Assembly (NCBI GenBank): GCA_963804245.1
Contig: CAWDPQ010000005.1
Span: 60,610 to 124,609 of the forward strand
DNA length: 64,000 nt
Direction: 5' to 3'
Source: CAWDPQ01 sp963804245
GTDB lineage: Bacteria; Acidobacteriota; Vicinamibacteria; Vicinamibacterales; 2-12-FULL-66-21
The notes under the pieces are model-generated. The model worked only from the letters and a program-made list of their open reading frames with translations, was not told the origin of the DNA and ran no database searches. Shown piece by piece: positions 1 to 8,765 of the stretch; position 1 is the stretch's first letter, and the number at the start of each line of letters is the position of its first letter. The position numbers and the translations under genes were made by a program.

Positions 1-46
1 CCCGTTCCCCCGTTCCCCCGTTCCCCAGTTCCCCAGTTCCCCAGTT
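1..46. repeat. Short tandem repeat (CCCGTTC / CCAGTTC units)
   Basis: Near-perfect repeats of a 7-8 bp unit fill the left edge of the window, right up to the stop codon of the first minus-strand ORF. It is one of several unrelated low-complexity tracts that occupy gaps between genes in this window. Confidence 0.85.
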
Positions 47-47
47 C

Positions 48-230
48 TTAAGCTTGTTTTGCCAGGCGCGAGAGGTGTTCCAGCATCTGCCGACGGTGCG
101 CGATCGCGCGGCCGGTCAGCCGCGGCGCAGCGGCCTCGAACGGCAACTCTCGCTGCGCCCACGCGTCACGCCGGGCGCGGGCGCGCTCGATGCCCGCCTT
201 GAAACACTCGAAGCAAATGGCTTGCTTCAC
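48..230 (-). CDS. Small hypothetical protein with CFECF motif
   Basis: A 60-residue protein that I do not recognise. It starts on GTG (230), has a Cys pair near the N-terminus (CFECF, residues 6-10) and is otherwise rich in Arg and Ala. It lies in the same frame as the ORF just upstream (258-503), separated by a single TGA, so the two could be two small genes or one gene broken by a stop. No clear Shine-Dalgarno precedes the GTG. The ordered, non-shadow-like composition is the main support; no function can be assigned. Confidence 0.45.
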   Translation of the reverse strand: MKQAICFECFKAGIERARARRDAWAQRELPFEAAAPRLTGRAIAHRRQMLEHLSRLAKQA

Positions 231-257
231 GCAGACGTGATCGTGATGGTCGGTCTG

Positions 258-503
258 TCATCGCGTGGTCTCCTGCGCATCCATCAAATCCAGCAGATGG
301 CGTGCCGCGATTTGCGCCCGCCGGCGGCGGACCTCGAGCGCGCGGTATTTGGCGGGACCGCTCGAGCGCAGCCCGTTGATGGCATGCCTCGCGCGCGTGA
401 GCCGCAGCCTCGACTGGCCTCCAGGTACGACTGGCCCGCCGCAGCCTGCCGGCCCTTCCGAGAAATCAAGTGACCTTGCCAGGGAACCATCTACCCGAGT
501 CAT
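258..503 (-). CDS. Small hypothetical protein, Arg-rich
   Basis: An 81-residue unknown protein. Its C-terminal half (RLRLTRARHAINGLRSSG, then an Arg-rich helix-like stretch) looks more protein-like than the first 30 residues, so the true start may lie further in. It ends in TGA at 258-260, immediately upstream and in frame with the next small ORF. No recognisable domain. Confidence 0.4.
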   Translation of the reverse strand: MTRVDGSLARSLDFSEGPAGCGGPVVPGGQSRLRLTRARHAINGLRSSGPAKYRALEVRRRRAQIAARHLLDLMDAQETTR

Positions 504-733
504 GCGCGCTCTCCTTTTCGAGTGCTCGCCGGCTTGCTTGGATCAACGTCAGCCAAACCGCTACCGCACACGAACAGTCTAGAGAAGAGGTGTGACAGGG
601 AAGGTCACATCGAGCTGGGGAGCTCGGGAGACTCGGCAGTTCGGGGACAGCGCCCGTGCTGGAAATGCGGCTCGGGGAACTGGAGGCTGGCAGCTGGAAG
701 CTGGCAGCTTGCTAGGTGGGCTAATATCCGGCG
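504..733. other. Intergenic, low-complexity
   Basis: No gene is supported here. The second half is built from GAGCTCGGGA-type and GGCTGGCAGCTGGAAGC-type units (best at 681-710). The same two unit families recur near 5.1-5.3 kb, 12.2 kb and 37.6 kb. Confidence 0.6.
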
Positions 734-1438
734 ATGCTTCCGGCGCGCCGCCACGAAATTACGCGGGTCGAGGCGTTCAGTGACGCGGTGTTCGCGTTCG
801 CCCTGACACTCTTGGTCGTCTCCCTGGAAGTCCCGGACTCGTACGACAAGCTCATCGAGCTCATGGCCGGGTTCGTTCCTTTTGCGTGCTCGTTCGCTCT
901 CCTGACCTGGCTCTGGTACGAGCACAACGTCTTCTTCCGGCGCTACGGGCTGCAGGATCCCTATACGGTCACGCTCAACGCCATTCTGTTGTTCGTGGTC
1001 CTCTTCTATATCTACCCCCTCAAATTCCTGTTCACCGCGTTCTTTTCGTTTTTCTTGCCGATCCTTGGTGTTCGGCTCCGCATCTACCCCGGGCAGCTGG
1101 GGACCATCTTCGCGATCTACGGAGCGGGCTTCGTGGTCATCTTCCTCATGTTCGGGCTGCTCTATCTGCAGGCCTACCGCAAGCGCGATGAGCTGAAACT
1201 GACTCCGCTCGAAGTGTTCGACACCCGCGCGGCCGGAGGAGAGCACCTGGTGAGCGCGTCGATCGGTGCGCTGGCAACGCTCGTGGCACTGACGACGCCA
1301 CCGCCGTATCCCGTGTTTTCCGGGTTCACCTACTTCCTCATGGGCCCGGCGCACTGGATCTACGGGATGCGCATCGGCAAGCGACGAAGAGAGTTTCTCA
1401 CCGGCGTGGGTGCCGGGGACGCCCCGGCAACCACCTGA
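734..1438 (+). CDS. TMEM175-family (DUF1211) membrane protein, putative K+ channel
   Basis: A 234-residue integral membrane protein of the TMEM175/DUF1211 family. Members characterised as potassium-selective channels carry an FSD motif in the first helix, and this protein has RVEAFSDAVFAFALTLLVV at residues 11-29. Further hydrophobic helices follow around residues 45-62, 80-105, 118-142 and 165-195, giving about six membrane segments, as expected for a single-repeat bacterial member. The start ATG lies directly after a low-complexity gap and has only a weak ribosome site. It is followed 7 bp later by a WYL regulator, so the two may be co-transcribed. Potassium transport is inferred from the family, not shown here. 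Confidence 0.85.
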   Translation: MLPARRHEITRVEAFSDAVFAFALTLLVVSLEVPDSYDKLIELMAGFVPFACSFALLTWLWYEHNVFFRRYGLQDPYTVTLNAILLFVVLFYIYPLKFLFTAFFSFFLPILGVRLRIYPGQLGTIFAIYGAGFVVIFLMFGLLYLQAYRKRDELKLTPLEVFDTRAAGGEHLVSASIGALATLVALTTPPPYPVFSGFTYFLMGPAHWIYGMRIGKRRREFLTGVGAGDAPATT

Positions 1439-1445
1439 CGCCGGT

Positions 1446-2417
1446 ATGCCGCGGAACGCCGAAGTCATCCGGCAATGGTCGATCCTGCGCGACCTCGAAG
1501 CGTCGCGCCGGCTCACGATCGACGACCTGGCGGCGCGCACCGGCGTCACGACGCGAACGATCCGTCGCGACCTCGAGGCGCTGCAGACGGCAGGCTTTCC
1601 GCTGTTCGACGAAACCCACGACGGAAAAAAATACTGGACGCTCGAACATCGCGCTTTCAAGCGGCTCGACGAGACAGGCTTCACGCTGGCCGAGCTGAGC
1701 GCGTTGTACTTCTCGCGCACGCTCGTCGAGTGCCTGGCGGCCACGCCGTTTCAGAAGGACGTCCGTGGCGCGTTCGACAAGCTTGCTGCGGCGCTCACGC
1801 CAGGCATGCGGCAGTTTCTCGATCGCCTGCCGCTCGTCATGCAGGCGAAGGCGGACCCCGGCACACACCCGGCGTCGGCGCGCAGCAAGGAGATGTCGCA
1901 ACTGCTCGATGCGACGCTCAACCATCGGCGCGTCGCGATGCGCTACCACTCCTTCTCCAGCGAGCGCGAAAAGGACTATCTCATCGAGCCCTATCGCGTC
2001 GTCTTCGCGCAGGGCGCACTCTATGTGGTCGCGTTCGTACCGGAATACGGCCAGATACGTACGTTCGCCGTGGATCGCATCCGCTCGCTGTCACTTTCAG
2101 AGGAACGGTTCGAACCGGTCGATCTCGAGGAGGATGCGTTTGCACACTCGCTCGGCGTGCATCAGGGTGCGCCCGAACGAATCGAGATCGAGTTCGACCC
2201 GCGCATCGCGCGCTACGTCAAGGAACGGATGTGGCATTCGTCGCAGGAGATCGAGGAACAGGCGGACGGAACCGTTCGCCTCACGCTGAACGTGTCGAAC
2301 GATTTTGCGCTGAGGAGCTGGATCCTGGGATTTGGGTCGCTGGCGAAGGTGGTGTCACCGTCGAAGCTGGCGGCGCAGATCGTTGAAGAGATCGACGGCG
2401 CGCGGAAACGATACTGA
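1446..2417 (+). CDS. YafY/WYL-domain transcriptional regulator
   Basis: A 323-residue regulator. The N-terminal winged helix-turn-helix of DeoR type is clear (LTIDDLAARTGVTTRTIRRD, roughly residues 20-39). A central WYL domain contains the typical stretch EPYRVVFAQGALYVVAFV, and a WCX-like C-terminal part ends near IVEEIDG. WYL proteins bind DNA and respond to ligands, often nucleotides or nucleic acid; no ligand can be inferred here. The ATG at 1446 is preferred over one at 1410 because the latter would overlap the upstream channel gene and adds only unconserved residues. Confidence 0.85.
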   Translation: MPRNAEVIRQWSILRDLEASRRLTIDDLAARTGVTTRTIRRDLEALQTAGFPLFDETHDGKKYWTLEHRAFKRLDETGFTLAELSALYFSRTLVECLAATPFQKDVRGAFDKLAAALTPGMRQFLDRLPLVMQAKADPGTHPASARSKEMSQLLDATLNHRRVAMRYHSFSSEREKDYLIEPYRVVFAQGALYVVAFVPEYGQIRTFAVDRIRSLSLSEERFEPVDLEEDAFAHSLGVHQGAPERIEIEFDPRIARYVKERMWHSSQEIEEQADGTVRLTLNVSNDFALRSWILGFGSLAKVVSPSKLAAQIVEEIDGARKRY

Positions 2418-2540
2418 GATGGAGAGCAGGAGAGCTTGAAGCGAGACCAGGAGGATTGAACAGGAGACCAAGAGATCAGGAGAACAAAAATGTTTCTCCT
2501 AAACTCATGAGCTCCTGTTGAAAACTCTCGATCAGTGAAA
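2418..2540. repeat. Low-complexity AGGAGA tract with hairpin
   Basis: Repeated GGAGA/CAGGAG units fill the gap between two convergent genes. A short hairpin (2478-2500, AGGAGAACA paired with TGTTTCTCCT around an A-rich loop) could act as a bidirectional terminator for the WYL gene and the opposing DUF5916 gene, but it has no T-run. Confidence 0.5.
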
Positions 2541-2557
2541 ACTCTCCTGACCTCCCA

Positions 2558-5080
2558 TCAGAAATTCAACCAATACGCCCACTTGACCAGAAAGACATTC
2601 CGCGCCGGTGCGCTGAACACACCCCCGAAGTCCCGCTTGAAATCGAACGTGCCGCGTGTCAGCTCGTCCTCTCTTCCCTGCTGCCAGACGACGAACAGCG
2701 TGGAGCCGGGCCGGTACTCCCATCGCAGCACGTTGGTGGTCCGGAACGATCGGTAATTGAAATCAGGGTTGTCCGAGTATTCGACCGGAGCATATCGACG
2801 ACCGTAGTCGCGCGCGCGCCCGTCGGCGAGCTGCTTGAAGGTGGTGTAGTCGCCGGCGGAGACGAACGGTTCCGCGTAGAGCTGAATCGTCAGCGTCGGG
2901 GTGACCGTGTAGTTCAGCCGCGTCCTGATCGCGACCGTGCGTTGATCGAGCTCGCCGAAGATATAGCGGTCGTCCAGCTGCTCGATCCATTGGGATTGAT
3001 CGTGATTCCTGCTGACCGACACTCCCGTGTTCAGCGTCAGGAACGATGACGGCCTCCAGTTCACGGTCGGACTGATGTCCCAGGACGACGTGCCGTGTTC
3101 GTCCGCCGCGACGAAGCTGAAGATGCTCATCGAGACCGGCTTACGCTGATCGCCCTCGATGTATCCCCACACGCTCCGTTCCTGATTCCTGAACGCTCCC
3201 GGACCTCCGCGCGTGGCACGGTCGTCGAACGACTGCGGATTCAGGTTCACGCCCATCCCCGAGCCCCAGTGGTTGAGGAACACGATGTGCGCGTTCACGT
3301 TGAAGCCGAGGTTCAGCCGGTCGCCGTCGTAGTTCCAGCCCGCCCACTGATTGAGGTTGTAGCGGAAGCTGCGGAACCACTTCGTCGGACGCTCGTAGCG
3401 GACCTGCACCCAGTTGCTCATGTTGCGCTGATCCGCGCGCTGCATGAATCCGACGTCGTTGATATCGAAACCGGGACTCTTCATGCTGACGTTGCTGTTG
3501 AACCGAACTCGCTCTCCGCCGATCTTCGAGACCGCCATCATGAGACCGTAGCCGTTTAACGAAGTGCGCGTAGGATCAAGCTCGATGTGCCCGGCATCGG
3601 GCCGCTGAAAGCTGTGGACGTTGCTTTCCTGCAGCTCGGAGATGGCCTCCGGTTCCCCGTGGATGCTGCTGCCGACGACGTAGCCCTGGACGGCGTAGCG
3701 GCTCTTCAAGCGCCAGTCCCAGTCGATGCCGCCGGTGTAGGCCTGGCCGGCGAGAAACCGCGTAGCATCATCGAGGTTGCGGTTGGTAGCCGTCATCATG
3801 AAGCCGAGCGCGGATTGGTCGGCGAACTCGCGCCTCGCTCGCGCAACCGAATAGCTGGTCAGCGGCTCGATGGTCTGCCGCGTGCGCTGGACACCGTTGG
3901 CGATCACCGCGTCCTCGTCGCCGGTCACGGCATTCAGCACGCCAATTGAGAACGGGCCGGCGCGGCCGGTCAGCTTCGCCGCGCCGAGGATCGTCGTCTG
4001 CACCGGCGTGTCGGAAAAACCTCCGTCGGGCACGTCCGCCTCGCCGCGCGGCGCGCGGCCAATGCGCCTCGAATAGAACAACCCGCTGCAGTTCCCGTCG
4101 TTGCAATCGAGATCGAAGCGAAAGATGCCGGAGCCTTCCATGAAGAACGGCCGACGCTCCGAGAAGAACGTCTCGAAGGCGGACAGGTTGACCACGGCAG
4201 GATCCGCTTCAACCTGACCGAAGTCGGGATTTACCGTGCCGGTCAACGTGAGACCAGGACGCAGGGCATATTTCAAATCGACGCCGAGGCTGCCGTCCGG
4301 ATCGGTCGTCTCTCGTAAGGGGTTGCCCGCTTCGCCCGGCTGCGTCGTCAAATCGCCAACGACGTAGGGAACCATCTCGAGTCGCTTCTGCGATTGATTG
4401 AGGCTGAGGCCGGTCAGCTCGCCGAAGGACGAGACGTAGCCGCTGGCGTTTCGTGAGAGCAACGGCCAGGTCGTGGTTTCGTTCAGCCGGCCAATCTGAC
4501 GGACGACGGCAAAACCAAACGTGGCGGCTGCGGAGGGATGAAATCGGAGCTGCGAAAAGGGGATGCGGAATTCAGCGCGCCAGCCGCGCGGACCACGGCT
4601 GACTGCGACGTCCCACACCGCGTCCCACCCGTCGTCTTTGTTGCCGTCGTTGAACCAATACGCGTCCTGTTTGACGCCGGCGGGATTGACGGCGAATTCG
4701 AAGGCGCTTCGCCGATCGTGAAACGAATCGATCACGACTCTGATCCAGTCGGAGGGAGAGGATTCGTCGCGCCGCGTCCGGATGCCAACCAGACGCGCAG
4801 GCTCGGGATCGATGGCCAGAACCGCGACATAAAGTGCCGTCGCGTCGTAGGCAACGCGCGCTTCGGTGTCGTAGGTTGCCGACGCGCCGTCGTTGGGCTC
4901 GCGCTGTTTGAAGCCGTTGATGACGGGAGCCGACTGCCACACTTCTTCCGTCAGCTCACCGTCGAGACGGACGGCCGTGGCCGAGGCGAGGGCCGTTGCC
5001 GTCACGCGCGAGTCACTGCCAGGCTCGATCTTCGCTTCCGGAAGGGTCAACGCTGCCGTCAAAAGTACAGCTGCCAGCAT
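2558..5080 (-). CDS. DUF5916 outer-membrane protein with CBM9-like N-terminus
   Basis: An 840-residue protein with a short N-terminal signal-like helix. A CBM9-like carbohydrate-binding module lies at about residues 35-220 (VRLDGELTEEVWQSAP, then DAVWDVAVSRGPRGWRAEF). The DUF5916 region carries the family signature FFSERRPFFMEGSGIF around residue 310, and the long C-terminal part of alternating aromatic/polar strands ends in WAYWLNF, as in an outer-membrane beta-barrel. Such proteins are common in Acidobacteriota and Bacteroidota; substrate and role are unknown. It is transcribed alone, with low-complexity DNA on both flanks. Confidence 0.85.
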   Translation of the reverse strand: MLAAVLLTAALTLPEAKIEPGSDSRVTATALASATAVRLDGELTEEVWQSAPVINGFKQREPNDGASATYDTEARVAYDATALYVAVLAIDPEPARLVGIRTRRDESSPSDWIRVVIDSFHDRRSAFEFAVNPAGVKQDAYWFNDGNKDDGWDAVWDVAVSRGPRGWRAEFRIPFSQLRFHPSAAATFGFAVVRQIGRLNETTTWPLLSRNASGYVSSFGELTGLSLNQSQKRLEMVPYVVGDLTTQPGEAGNPLRETTDPDGSLGVDLKYALRPGLTLTGTVNPDFGQVEADPAVVNLSAFETFFSERRPFFMEGSGIFRFDLDCNDGNCSGLFYSRRIGRAPRGEADVPDGGFSDTPVQTTILGAAKLTGRAGPFSIGVLNAVTGDEDAVIANGVQRTRQTIEPLTSYSVARARREFADQSALGFMMTATNRNLDDATRFLAGQAYTGGIDWDWRLKSRYAVQGYVVGSSIHGEPEAISELQESNVHSFQRPDAGHIELDPTRTSLNGYGLMMAVSKIGGERVRFNSNVSMKSPGFDINDVGFMQRADQRNMSNWVQVRYERPTKWFRSFRYNLNQWAGWNYDGDRLNLGFNVNAHIVFLNHWGSGMGVNLNPQSFDDRATRGGPGAFRNQERSVWGYIEGDQRKPVSMSIFSFVAADEHGTSSWDISPTVNWRPSSFLTLNTGVSVSRNHDQSQWIEQLDDRYIFGELDQRTVAIRTRLNYTVTPTLTIQLYAEPFVSAGDYTTFKQLADGRARDYGRRYAPVEYSDNPDFNYRSFRTTNVLRWEYRPGSTLFVVWQQGREDELTRGTFDFKRDFGGVFSAPARNVFLVKWAYWLNF

Positions 5081-5099
5081 CGATTCGAGGGCTTAGACG

Positions 5100-5285
5100 G
5101 TTCCCACGCGGGCAGGGTTGGCATCCGCCGTGCGCTCGGGAGCTCGGAGCTCGGCTCGGGAGCCGGCTCGGGCTCGGGAGCTCGGGCTGGCTCGGGGTCT
5201 GGAGCTCGGAGGAGCTCGGGAGAGCTGGGGCTCGGCTGGAGCTGGGCTGGAGCTGGAAGCTGGAAGCTGGAAGCTGGAGCTGATT
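5100..5285. repeat. GAGCTCGGG / GCTGGAAG tandem low-complexity tract
   Basis: About 185 bp made of GAGCTCGGG- and CTCGGGAG-like units that pass into GCTGGAAGCTGGAAG units. It separates the egtD 3' end from the DUF5916 start. The same units recur between other genes and, in palindromic form, inside engB and the helicase gene. Confidence 0.85.
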
Positions 5286-6269
5286 CTAACTGGCTCTAAA
5301 CAATGTCAGGGCGAACCTGGCGTCGGCGTGGATCCACTGCTCGACGACATCGAAGCCGGCGGCCGCTCCCAGCTCGACGATCTGATCCTCTAAGTACTTG
5401 TATGAGCTTTCGGTCCAGATCCATTCGTCCCTGACGAATGGCACCTCGACCCCGACGGTTTCCACGCGAACAACCTGATCGCGCTCGCTCACGAGGTGCA
5501 TCTCGACCCGCTGTTCCGTTTCGTTCCAGATCGCACGATGCGCGAACCTATCGAGATCGAAATTGCCCTGCAGCTCTCGATTGATGCGAACCAGCAGGTT
5601 CTTGTTGAACGCGGCGGTGACGCCGAGCGGATCGTCGTAGGCAAGAAGCAGCTGATCCTCGGGTTTCACGAGGTCGGCGCCGAGCAGCAGCAAGTCGCCC
5701 GGCTCGAGCGCCGCGCGGATGCGCCGGATGAACGCATCGGCAGCCGGCGTATCGAAGTTGCCGATGTTGGAACCCAGGAGCAACACGAGCACGGGACTGC
5801 CGGGATCGCGCGCGGCAGCCGCTTTGCGCAGCCCTTCTTCGTACGTCGACTGGTGACCGACGACGGAAAAGTGTCTGAAGCGCGTGAGCCGTTGTTCCGT
5901 CTGCTCGAGCGCCTGCGACGAAATGTCGATCAAGTGGACGCGTGCACTCCCGCCGCGATCCTGAAGCGCTTCGGCGAGGACCATCAGCTTCTCGCCGCTG
6001 CCGCAACCCAACTCGACGATCGTCGCGCGCGTGCGCGATCGCTCGGCACCGAATACCGCGTGATCGACGACTTCCTGAGCGTGACGCTCGAGCAACTGGC
6101 TCTCCGCTCGCGTGATGCGATACCACGGGAGCCGGCAGATCGCCTCGAACAGGCTGGAGCCGAGCGCATCGTACAGATACTTCGACTGCAGCTGTTTCGG
6201 CGTCAGGCGAAGGTCGCGCGCGACTTCCGCGGCAAACTCGGTGAGAAGGGCGGTAGAAGTCTGAGTCAA
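5286..6269 (-). CDS. egtD: L-histidine N-alpha-methyltransferase EgtD
   Basis: EgtD makes hercynine by trimethylating histidine with S-adenosylmethionine, the first step of ergothioneine synthesis. The SAM-binding motif VELGCGSGEK, the LLLGSNIGNFD motif and the C-terminal sequence up to ADARFALTLF match the Methyltransf_33 family. I place the start at a TTG (6269) that overlaps the egtB stop as TTGA. This gives about 327 residues, the usual EgtD length; the open frame continues upstream only inside egtB. Transcribed ku-egtB-egtD. No egtA, egtC or egtE homologue is visible, as in bacteria that use a shorter route. Confidence 0.92.
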   Translation of the reverse strand: MTQTSTALLTEFAAEVARDLRLTPKQLQSKYLYDALGSSLFEAICRLPWYRITRAESQLLERHAQEVVDHAVFGAERSRTRATIVELGCGSGEKLMVLAEALQDRGGSARVHLIDISSQALEQTEQRLTRFRHFSVVGHQSTYEEGLRKAAAARDPGSPVLVLLLGSNIGNFDTPAADAFIRRIRAALEPGDLLLLGADLVKPEDQLLLAYDDPLGVTAAFNKNLLVRINRELQGNFDLDRFAHRAIWNETEQRVEMHLVSERDQVVRVETVGVEVPFVRDEWIWTESSYKYLEDQIVELGAAAGFDVVEQWIHADARFALTLFRAS

Positions 6270-7591
6270 GAAGCGCTCGTCCTGAACTTGGCGTACACGT
6301 AAGGGTAGTTCGTGCGGAACCAGTTGCGGAAGCTCCGGCGAATCAGCGCTTTCGCCGTGGCCGGCGAGGCGCCTTTCATGACGTAGTGCTGTCCGTCGAA
6401 GAACTCTGCCGAGTACTCCGGATACGACGGCATCGGCGTGAAGCCTTCGAATGGGGCAAAGATCGTCGACGTCCACTCCCATCCGTTTCCGATCAGGTCG
6501 TGCACGCCCCAGGCGCTCGCTCCCGCGGGCCGCGAACCGGCGGGAACAGGCTCCCAGCTCTGAAAGTCGAAGTTGCCGTGACGGCGATCGGGCTCGTCAC
6601 TGCCCCAGGGAAACAATCGCTCGCTGCCATCCGGCGACGAGAACGCTGCGCGGTGATACTCCGGTTCTGTCGGCAGGCGGCGTCCTTTCCAGGCCGCGTA
6701 CGCGGCTGCCTCCGCCTGGCTCACGTACACCGGCCAGGCCATGGGCAGCGCCAGATTTTCGAACATGCCGCGCCAGAACCATCGATCGCCGGCGCGCACC
6801 CAGAACGCCGGGTGCTGCACCCGCTCCTGCTGTATCCACGCCCAGCCCTCGTCCGACCAGAGCGCCCGCTTCGAATAGCCGCCGGCCTCGACAAACGACA
6901 GAAAATCCGCGTTGGTTACGCTGTGCAGGTCGATCTCGAATGCGGGGACCTGAACCTCGTGCGCCTCGAACTCGTTGTCCCAGCCAAACGGCGCTACCGC
7001 GCGTGAAGAGCCGAGGCTGGCCTTCCCTGCCGGAATGCGTGCGACGCCGTATGTCGGCGACGCGTCGCCGATCTCGTACGAAAGGTTTGCCGGCTTGTGC
7101 TTGTGCTCGTGCGACAGGCGATGCCACATGTAGAGCAGCGTCTCCTGGTGCATCGCCTCGTGCTCGAGCGCCGTATAGATCGCTTCGCCACGACGCATTG
7201 CCGGGTGTGCACGCCCTTCCAAATCGAACACGCCGCGCTCCAGCGCATCGACGACCAGCGCGTCGGCGCGCGCACCGAACGCCAGCACTTCGTCGCGCGA
7301 GGGCCAGATGGTGGATGCGCCGCTGCGCGGGACGGCGGTCGATTCCGAGTCGGGATCGATGCCACGCGCGAACAGCTGTTCGAGCTGCTCGTTCACGCCG
7401 CCCTTGCCCAACCCTCGCTTGACCAGCGAGATCAGGCTGAAGGCAGGGAGATGCCCTTCATAAAACACAATCGGGTTGCGGAGCGCGATCGGCCGAGTGT
7501 AGTACGCGGCAGGCTCGATCAAATCGAAAAGGCCGCGAGACCGGTCGCGATTCTGTCGATACCAATTGACCAATTCACCACGATCGATCAT
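6266..7591 (-). CDS. egtB: EgtB, hercynine oxygenase / sulfoxide synthase
   Basis: A 441-residue non-haem iron sulfoxide synthase that couples a thiol to hercynine. The N-terminal DinB-like domain (about residues 1-165) carries the histidine motif HEAMHQETLLYMWHRL. The C-terminal FGE/sulfatase-modifying domain starts at RIPAGKASLGS and includes LIGNGWEWTSTIF and the closing RRSFRNWFR. Whether the thiol is cysteine or gamma-glutamylcysteine cannot be read from sequence. Its ATG overlaps the stop of the upstream ku gene (ATGA) and its stop overlaps the putative TTG of egtD, indicating translational coupling of all three. Confidence 0.93.
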   Translation of the reverse strand: MIDRGELVNWYRQNRDRSRGLFDLIEPAAYYTRPIALRNPIVFYEGHLPAFSLISLVKRGLGKGGVNEQLEQLFARGIDPDSESTAVPRSGASTIWPSRDEVLAFGARADALVVDALERGVFDLEGRAHPAMRRGEAIYTALEHEAMHQETLLYMWHRLSHEHKHKPANLSYEIGDASPTYGVARIPAGKASLGSSRAVAPFGWDNEFEAHEVQVPAFEIDLHSVTNADFLSFVEAGGYSKRALWSDEGWAWIQQERVQHPAFWVRAGDRWFWRGMFENLALPMAWPVYVSQAEAAAYAAWKGRRLPTEPEYHRAAFSSPDGSERLFPWGSDEPDRRHGNFDFQSWEPVPAGSRPAGASAWGVHDLIGNGWEWTSTIFAPFEGFTPMPSYPEYSAEFFDGQHYVMKGASPATAKALIRRSFRNWFRTNYPYVYAKFRTSAS

Positions 7592-8541
7592 GCAACGCGC
7601 CTCCTCCCCGCCGATTTTGCCGCTTTCTTAGGACGCGCCGACGCCGTCGGCCGTCCCCGGTGCGATCTGCTTTTCTTAGCGCTCGCGGGGCCCCACCCCC
7701 GCTCGCTCTCGCTCGGCGACTTCGCGCCTCGCTCGGGCCGCGGGCGCTCTTCCTTCGTCCTTCTTCCTTCATTCTTTCTTTCCAGGCTCGCCCGGAGCCT
7801 TTCCATGAGATCAACGACCTCGGCGCCACGCGGCGTCTCACGGTCGATGAGCTTCGGCTTCTTTCCTTTCAATTTGCCCTGGATGACCCGCATCAGGTTC
7901 TGGACGTATTCGTCAGTGTATTTCTCCGGCTCCCACTTGGCGCTCAAGTTTTCCACGAGCTGCCGGGCCATCTTCAACTCCGCCTGCCGGATGCCCTCGT
8001 GCGACGGGAACCTGAAATCGTCGAGGTTGGCCAATTCATCAGCGAACCGCATCATCGTCAGCACCAGCGCGTCCTCGATGACTTCGACGGCGGCCAGATG
8101 CTGGGTTTCGCGGAGGATGATCTTGGCAATCCCCACTTTCGCCGATTCGCGAATGGCCTCGCGCAGCAGGGCATACGAACGCTCAGCCCCTTTTCCGGCT
8201 TGCAGGTAGTAGGGCGTTTCGAAATACCTCTCGTCTATCTCCTTGGGATCCACGAAATCGAGGATGTCGAGCGTCTTGGTCTTCTCGAGTGCCGCTGTCT
8301 TGAAATCATCCTTGCTGAGCACGACGAACTGACCCTTCTCGTACTCGTAGCCTTTGACCAGGTCGTCCCAACCGACGGGCTTCCCTTCCTTCTGGCAGAC
8401 TCGCTCGTAATGAACGGGCGATTCATCCTTGCCGTGCAGGAGCCGAAACTTCGGACGATGATCGCGAACGGCACTGTACAGCTCGACAGGGATGTTGACC
8501 AGACCGAATGCCAGGGAGCCTTTCCAGATCGCACGAGGCAT
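7588..8541 (-). CDS. ku: Ku protein, non-homologous end joining
   Basis: Bacterial Ku binds broken DNA ends and recruits LigD. The core Ku beta-barrel is complete, from PRAIWKGSLAFGLVNIPVEL through PYYLQ and TMMRFADEL to KYTDEYVQNL. The start at MPRAIWKG (8541) is chosen because all Ku families begin this way; the open frame extends 14 codons upstream without conservation. The last ~65 residues are a basic, low-complexity tail. Part of it (ERKNEGRRTKEER) is encoded by a polypurine repeat that also occurs between genes elsewhere in the window. No ligD is in the window. The stop overlaps egtB. Confidence 0.93.
   Translation of the reverse strand: MPRAIWKGSLAFGLVNIPVELYSAVRDHRPKFRLLHGKDESPVHYERVCQKEGKPVGWDDLVKGYEYEKGQFVVLSKDDFKTAALEKTKTLDILDFVDPKEIDERYFETPYYLQAGKGAERSYALLREAIRESAKVGIAKIILRETQHLAAVEVIEDALVLTMMRFADELANLDDFRFPSHEGIRQAELKMARQLVENLSAKWEPEKYTDEYVQNLMRVIQGKLKGKKPKLIDRETPRGAEVVDLMERLRASLERKNEGRRTKEERPRPERGAKSPSESERGWGPASAKKSRSHRGRPTASARPKKAAKSAGRRRVA
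7749..7783. repeat. Polypurine GAAGGACGAAGG-type repeat inside ku
   Basis: A purine-only run on the minus strand made of GAAGGA/AGAAGGACGAAG units, here translated as part of the Ku C-terminal tail. Near-identical tracts occur at 55424-55468 and 58884-58921 in non-coding DNA. Confidence 0.8.
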
Positions 8542-8653
8542 GGCGCACCTCTCCTCCGCCAAACCGTGCAGAATCCGAGCCAAGCAAGGTCGCTGCTGTG
8601 CTACGTTTAAGATGCACCGACGCTCAGGGGCGGCTCGACGTGAGAACCATTGC

Positions 8654-8737
8654 GCGAAAGTGGCGGAATTGGCAGACGCGCCGGACTTAGGATCCGGTAG
8701 CCGAAAGGCTATGGGGGTTCGACTCCCCCCTTTCGCA
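8654..8737 (+). tRNA. tRNA-Leu (anticodon UAG)
   Basis: An 84-nt class II tRNA. The acceptor stem GCGAAAG pairs with CTTTCGC, followed by an A discriminator. The anticodon stem CCGGA/TCCGG encloses the loop CTTAGGA with anticodon TAG, reading CUA. The long variable arm TAGCCGAAAGGCTA and the T-loop GGTTCGACTC are present. CCA is not encoded. It lies just upstream of tig, a common arrangement. Confidence 0.95.
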
Positions 8738-8765
8738 TTGACTCGCCGTAGAGAACTTCCTGCCG

